From Amycolatopsis benzoatilytica AK 16/65 (GTDB taxonomy: Bacteria > Actinomycetota > Actinomycetes > Mycobacteriales > Pseudonocardiaceae), in assembly GCF_000383915.1 (NCBI RefSeq), contig NZ_KB912942.1, positions 255,806 to 319,805 of the forward strand: 64,000 nucleotides of DNA, read 5' to 3'. Positions 61,804-64,000 of this stretch are shown here, one piece after another (position 1 is the stretch's first letter; each line of letters begins with the position of its first letter). Position numbers and translations under genes: made by a program. The notes beneath the pieces were generated by a model, which saw only the letters and a list, made by a program, of their open reading frames with translations, did not search any database and was not told the DNA's origin.

Positions 61804-62121
61804 AAATGCCTCTCGGACGCGGCACGTCGCAAGGAGGCCCGGGCTGCCCGCGCGCAGGCAGGGCAAGATGGTGTGCAGTGGGCGTTCACAGGGACGGACC
61901 CGGTGAGCCAAGCCGTGGCATGGCGCACCGACGGAAATTGCTTCGGATGGCCGCGAGCCCTTCTGCGGGCTATGGAGGCGACGGACACCAACTCATCCAC
62001 GCCGCCGTTGCGGTCTTGTCACACTCTACCTGAGTGTTGCCTTTTACCTCGCACCCAGGTGCGGGGTTGTGGGCGGCGTCGCAGGTGTGGCGTGGCGCAC
62101 ACCCGCGACGCCGCCGCGCGT
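61804..62121. other. Helicase 5' region and RIO-kinase 3' region, no gene
   Basis: No coding frame with recognisable content. On the minus strand GGTAGAGTGTGAC near 62020 contains TAGAGT, a possible -10 for the helicase, which would leave a leader of about 200 bases. The left part of the region also shows the RIO kinase terminator. Confidence 0.4.
62075..62112 (-). terminator. Hairpin after the RIO kinase gene
   Basis: GGCGTCGCAGGTGTG and CACACCCGCGACGCC give a 15-bp stem with one mismatch and an 8-base loop, 10 bases after the kinase stop. No T-run. Confidence 0.65.
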
Positions 62122-63081
62122 TCAGCCCAGTCCGGCGGCCTCGGCCAGGTCCCGCACCAGGTCGGCGGTGTCGGTGACGTGCTCGGGCAGCCCGCGGCTG
62201 TGGAACCAGCCGGCCAGGTTCGCGACGTCGCGGGCGAGGAACTCCTGCCCGCGCGGGTTCGCGATCAGATCGACCACCTGCGGCAGGTCGATCACCATCA
62301 GCTGACCCTCGTGCACGAGCAGGTTGTACGCGGACAGGTCGCCGTGCCCGAGACCCTGCGTCGCGAGCAGTTCCAGCGCGGAAACAGCTTGCTCCCACAG
62401 ATCTTCCAGCTCGTCTCGCTCCGGGCGCAGCTGCGCCAGCCGGGGCGCGGCGGTGCCGTCGGGCTCGCCGAGGAACTCCAGCAGGAGTTCGGTGCCGTGC
62501 CGCTGAACCGGATACGGCACCGGCGCCCCGATCGTCCACAAGCGACTGAGCGCGGCGAACTCCGCCACCGCCCACTGTTCGGCGATCAGGTTGCGGCCGA
62601 ACGAAGACCGGCTGGCCATCGCGCGCATCTCGCGGGACCGGCGCATCCGCCTGCCCTCGAGATAACCCGCGTCCCGGTGGAACAGTTTGTGCTCGTCCGA
62701 GCGGTATCGCTTGGCCGCCAGCAAAACGCCCTCGACACCGGGTTCGTTGCGGCGCAGCAGGTGCACGTCGGCTTCCTTGCCGGTTTTCAGCACCCCCAGC
62801 TCGGTGTCGACCGCGCCTAGGCTGGTCACCACCCAGTCCGGCCGGGGGCTTGGGCCGTGGTCGGCGTCGTCCCAGGTGGTCCAGCGATCGGCGCCGTCGG
62901 GGAGTTCGGTTTCGGTGTAGGCGTCGTCGCGCAGCCGGGCGAGGCGGACGCGCTCGGCCTCGGTGAGCCGTCCCCGGCGGGCGGGGGCGGGTTCGTCGTC
63001 GTACCGCGGCCTGCGGCGCGGAGTGCGGTCCAGGTAGTAGTCGACCGCGTCGGAATATTCGTCGAATTCGTGCTCGCGCAC
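62122..63081 (-). CDS. RIO-type serine protein kinase
   Basis: 319-residue protein kinase of the RIO family. After a charged N-terminus (MREHEFDEYSDAVDYYLDRT and an Arg/Pro-rich stretch), the catalytic core shows LKTGKEADVHLLRR (nucleotide loop), VLLAAKRYR (Lys), GLGHGDLSAYNLLVHEGQLMV (HGD catalytic loop, N) and IDLPQVVD (metal Asp), with a C-terminal AEAAGLG end. In eukaryotes and archaea RIO kinases act in ribosome maturation; bacterial targets are unknown. GTG at 63081 with GGAG ten bases upstream. It is co-oriented with the helicase gene, 318 bases apart, but has its own terminator. Confidence 0.87.
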   Translation of the reverse strand: MREHEFDEYSDAVDYYLDRTPRRRPRYDDEPAPARRGRLTEAERVRLARLRDDAYTETELPDGADRWTTWDDADHGPSPRPDWVVTSLGAVDTELGVLKTGKEADVHLLRRNEPGVEGVLLAAKRYRSDEHKLFHRDAGYLEGRRMRRSREMRAMASRSSFGRNLIAEQWAVAEFAALSRLWTIGAPVPYPVQRHGTELLLEFLGEPDGTAAPRLAQLRPERDELEDLWEQAVSALELLATQGLGHGDLSAYNLLVHEGQLMVIDLPQVVDLIANPRGQEFLARDVANLAGWFHSRGLPEHVTDTADLVRDLAEAAGLG

Positions 63082-63190
63082 TGGTGGGTTCTCCTAGCTC
63101 AAGGGGTGCCCACCGGGGGAGCGCCGAATTCAGGCCGTGCTGGGCCGCCGCACCGGGAACGGGGCGGGGGCCGGGCCGAACGGATGTGCT

Positions 63191-63244
63191 CTAGCCGAGG
63201 CGGGCGGGCGGAAGTGGGCAGGACAGCGCCCGGACAAACTCCAT
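63191..63244 (-). CDS. Possible 17-residue leader peptide with a strong ribosome site
   Basis: ATG 63244 is preceded by GAGGAGG at five bases, the best ribosome-binding site nearby, and opens MEFVRALSCPLPPARLG then TAG. No protein homology can be claimed at this length. It lies 110 bases upstream of the RIO kinase GTG, so it could be an upstream leader controlling that gene, or chance. The rest of 63082-63441 shows no gene; the divergent phytoene-dehydrogenase-like promoter lies at its right end. Confidence 0.35.
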   Translation of the reverse strand: MEFVRALSCPLPPARLG

Positions 63245-63441
63245 GACGCACCTCCTCGCTTCGAGCGACCGCCGGCACCTCGCCGGTTCGCGATCACCTT
63301 GCCGCCCGCCTCGGCCTCGCGCAACCGATTTAATTCGCGCCCGCCGCCGACCGCCTGCTCGTCGCGCGCTGGCCGGAAGCCGGCTCTGCCGGCGCGCTGA
63401 GACCTGGAGCGCGGTCCGGGCCAACCGTTAGGCTCGCCGCG

Positions 63442-64000
63442 GTGGACTACGACGCGGTGATCGTGGGCGGCGGGCACAACGGGCTCGTCGCCGCTGCTTA
63501 TCTGGCGCGGGCCGGCCGTTCGGTGCTGGTCCTGGAACGGCGTGCGGAGATCGGCGGGGCGGCGGTGTCGTTCCGCGCTTTCCCCGGCGTGGACGTTCGG
63601 CTGTCTCGCTATTCGTACCTGGTGAGCCTCCTGCCGCGGCGGATCGCGGCCGAGCTGGGGCTGTCGGTCGAGCTGCGGAGACGGCGAATGTCGTCCTACA
63701 CCCCGGCCGGCGACACCGGTCTCCTTGTCGACACAGGTGACGACGCGCGCACCGCCGAATCGTTCCGCGCCGCCGCTGGGTCCACAAAGGACTTCAAGTC
63801 CTGGCAACAGTTCTACGCGGCAGCGGGCAAGGTCGCCGCCGCCACTTTCGACTCGCTCACCGAGCCGCTGCCGACCCGCGCCGAGCTGCGCGCACGGATC
63901 GGCGACGACGAAGCCTGGACCACGTTTTTCGAACGGCCAGCCGGAGAAACGCTGCGCACCCAGTTCGACGACGACCTCGTGCGCGGCGTAGTCCTGACCG
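63442..64000 (+). CDS. Phytoene-dehydrogenase-like FAD oxidoreductase, N-terminal part (right edge)
   Basis: At least 186 residues, open to the window end. The start is MDYDAVIVGGGHNGLVAAAY, with LARAGRSVLVLERRAEIGGA following: the FAD/NAD-binding Rossmann motif of NAD(P)/FAD oxidoreductases of the CrtI/phytoene-dehydrogenase type. TFFERPAGETLRTQFDDDLVRG continues the pattern. Such proteins desaturate or isomerise carotenoids and other isoprenoids; this branch, with GGGHNGLV, is often annotated as a PDS-like or amine-oxidase-like protein of unknown substrate. TAGGCT at 63429-63434 seven bases before the GTG fits a leaderless start. Confidence 0.82.
   Translation, partial: MDYDAVIVGGGHNGLVAAAYLARAGRSVLVLERRAEIGGAAVSFRAFPGVDVRLSRYSYLVSLLPRRIAAELGLSVELRRRRMSSYTPAGDTGLLVDTGDDARTAESFRAAAGSTKDFKSWQQFYAAAGKVAAATFDSLTEPLPTRAELRARIGDDEAWTTFFERPAGETLRTQFDDDLVRGVVLT

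Noticed and set aside
60049..62820. Plus-strand open frame of 923 codons opposite the helicase and RIO kinase
   Set aside because: Spans two real minus-strand genes and a terminator; Ala/Val/Arg-rich with no domain.

Overview
The window is chromosomal DNA from a high-GC actinomycete. The likely family is Pseudonocardiaceae, with Amycolatopsis the best guess. This rests on frequent GTG starts, strong GC bias at third codon positions, several leaderless genes (TANNNT box 6-7 nt before the start codon), a mycothione reductase, a DUF2631 protein, and the dxr / site-2 protease / ispG / GNAT / map gene order known from mycobacteria. An interspersed hairpin repeat (core GTCCGTGAAGGG...CCCTTCACGGAC) recurs nine times, and from memory it resembles repeats in Amycolatopsis genomes. 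No rRNA, tRNA, CRISPR array, integrase, intact insertion sequence or prophage was recognised.

Layout. 0-8 kb: two GNAT acetyltransferases (one cut by the left edge), RNase Z, a RecB-nuclease/helicase fusion, a 1.1 kb repeat-rich non-coding stretch, and a TetX-like FAD monooxygenase behind twin palindromic operators. 8-15 kb: a secreted chitin-type LPMO with a DasR-like site, a succinate-semialdehyde-type dehydrogenase with a GntR-like operator, a two-component system, and a 2,2-dialkylglycine decarboxylase with a divergent LysR regulator. 15-25.5 kb: an ArnT/PMT-like membrane glycosyltransferase, rlmN, a molybdopterin oxidoreductase, an HD/LuxR fusion, several small enzymes and a PucR regulator. 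25.8-38.3 kb: a D-amino-acid dehydrogenase-like enzyme with a minigene resembling the IS3 OrfA coiled coil, a GreA/GreB-like protein, a secreted protein paired with a class F sortase, MarR, a GlcD-like oxidase, two drug-efflux-type MFS transporters, an FMN reductase/TetR module and a secreted cyclophilin.

38.5-52.4 kb is the housekeeping isoprenoid block: dxr, rip1/rseP, ispG, then GNAT and map. About 7.9 kb of accessory genes splits it between ispG and GNAT: DUF2891, a truncated AraC gene on a hairpin repeat, a cupin/GlxA pair, and a divergent beta-helix protein/GH27 glycosidase pair that probably acts on galactose-containing glycans. 52.5-64 kb: a GntR/CynX-type MFS pair, mycothione reductase, an M15 peptidase lipoprotein, a trypsin-like protease, ElaA, a BioF homologue whose PLP lysine is replaced by asparagine, a DEAD-box helicase with an RG-rich tail, a RIO kinase, and the start of a phytoene-dehydrogenase-like gene cut by the right edge.

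Most genes belong to small independent transcription units, many closed by clear hairpins. The points most worth a second look are the lysine-less BioF homologue, the 3'-end hairpin repeat family, the inferred regulatory sites (DasR-like, DgdR-like, shared GntR-like), the sortase F/substrate pair, and the accessory insertion in the conserved isoprenoid block. I did not find a clearly new multi-gene system.
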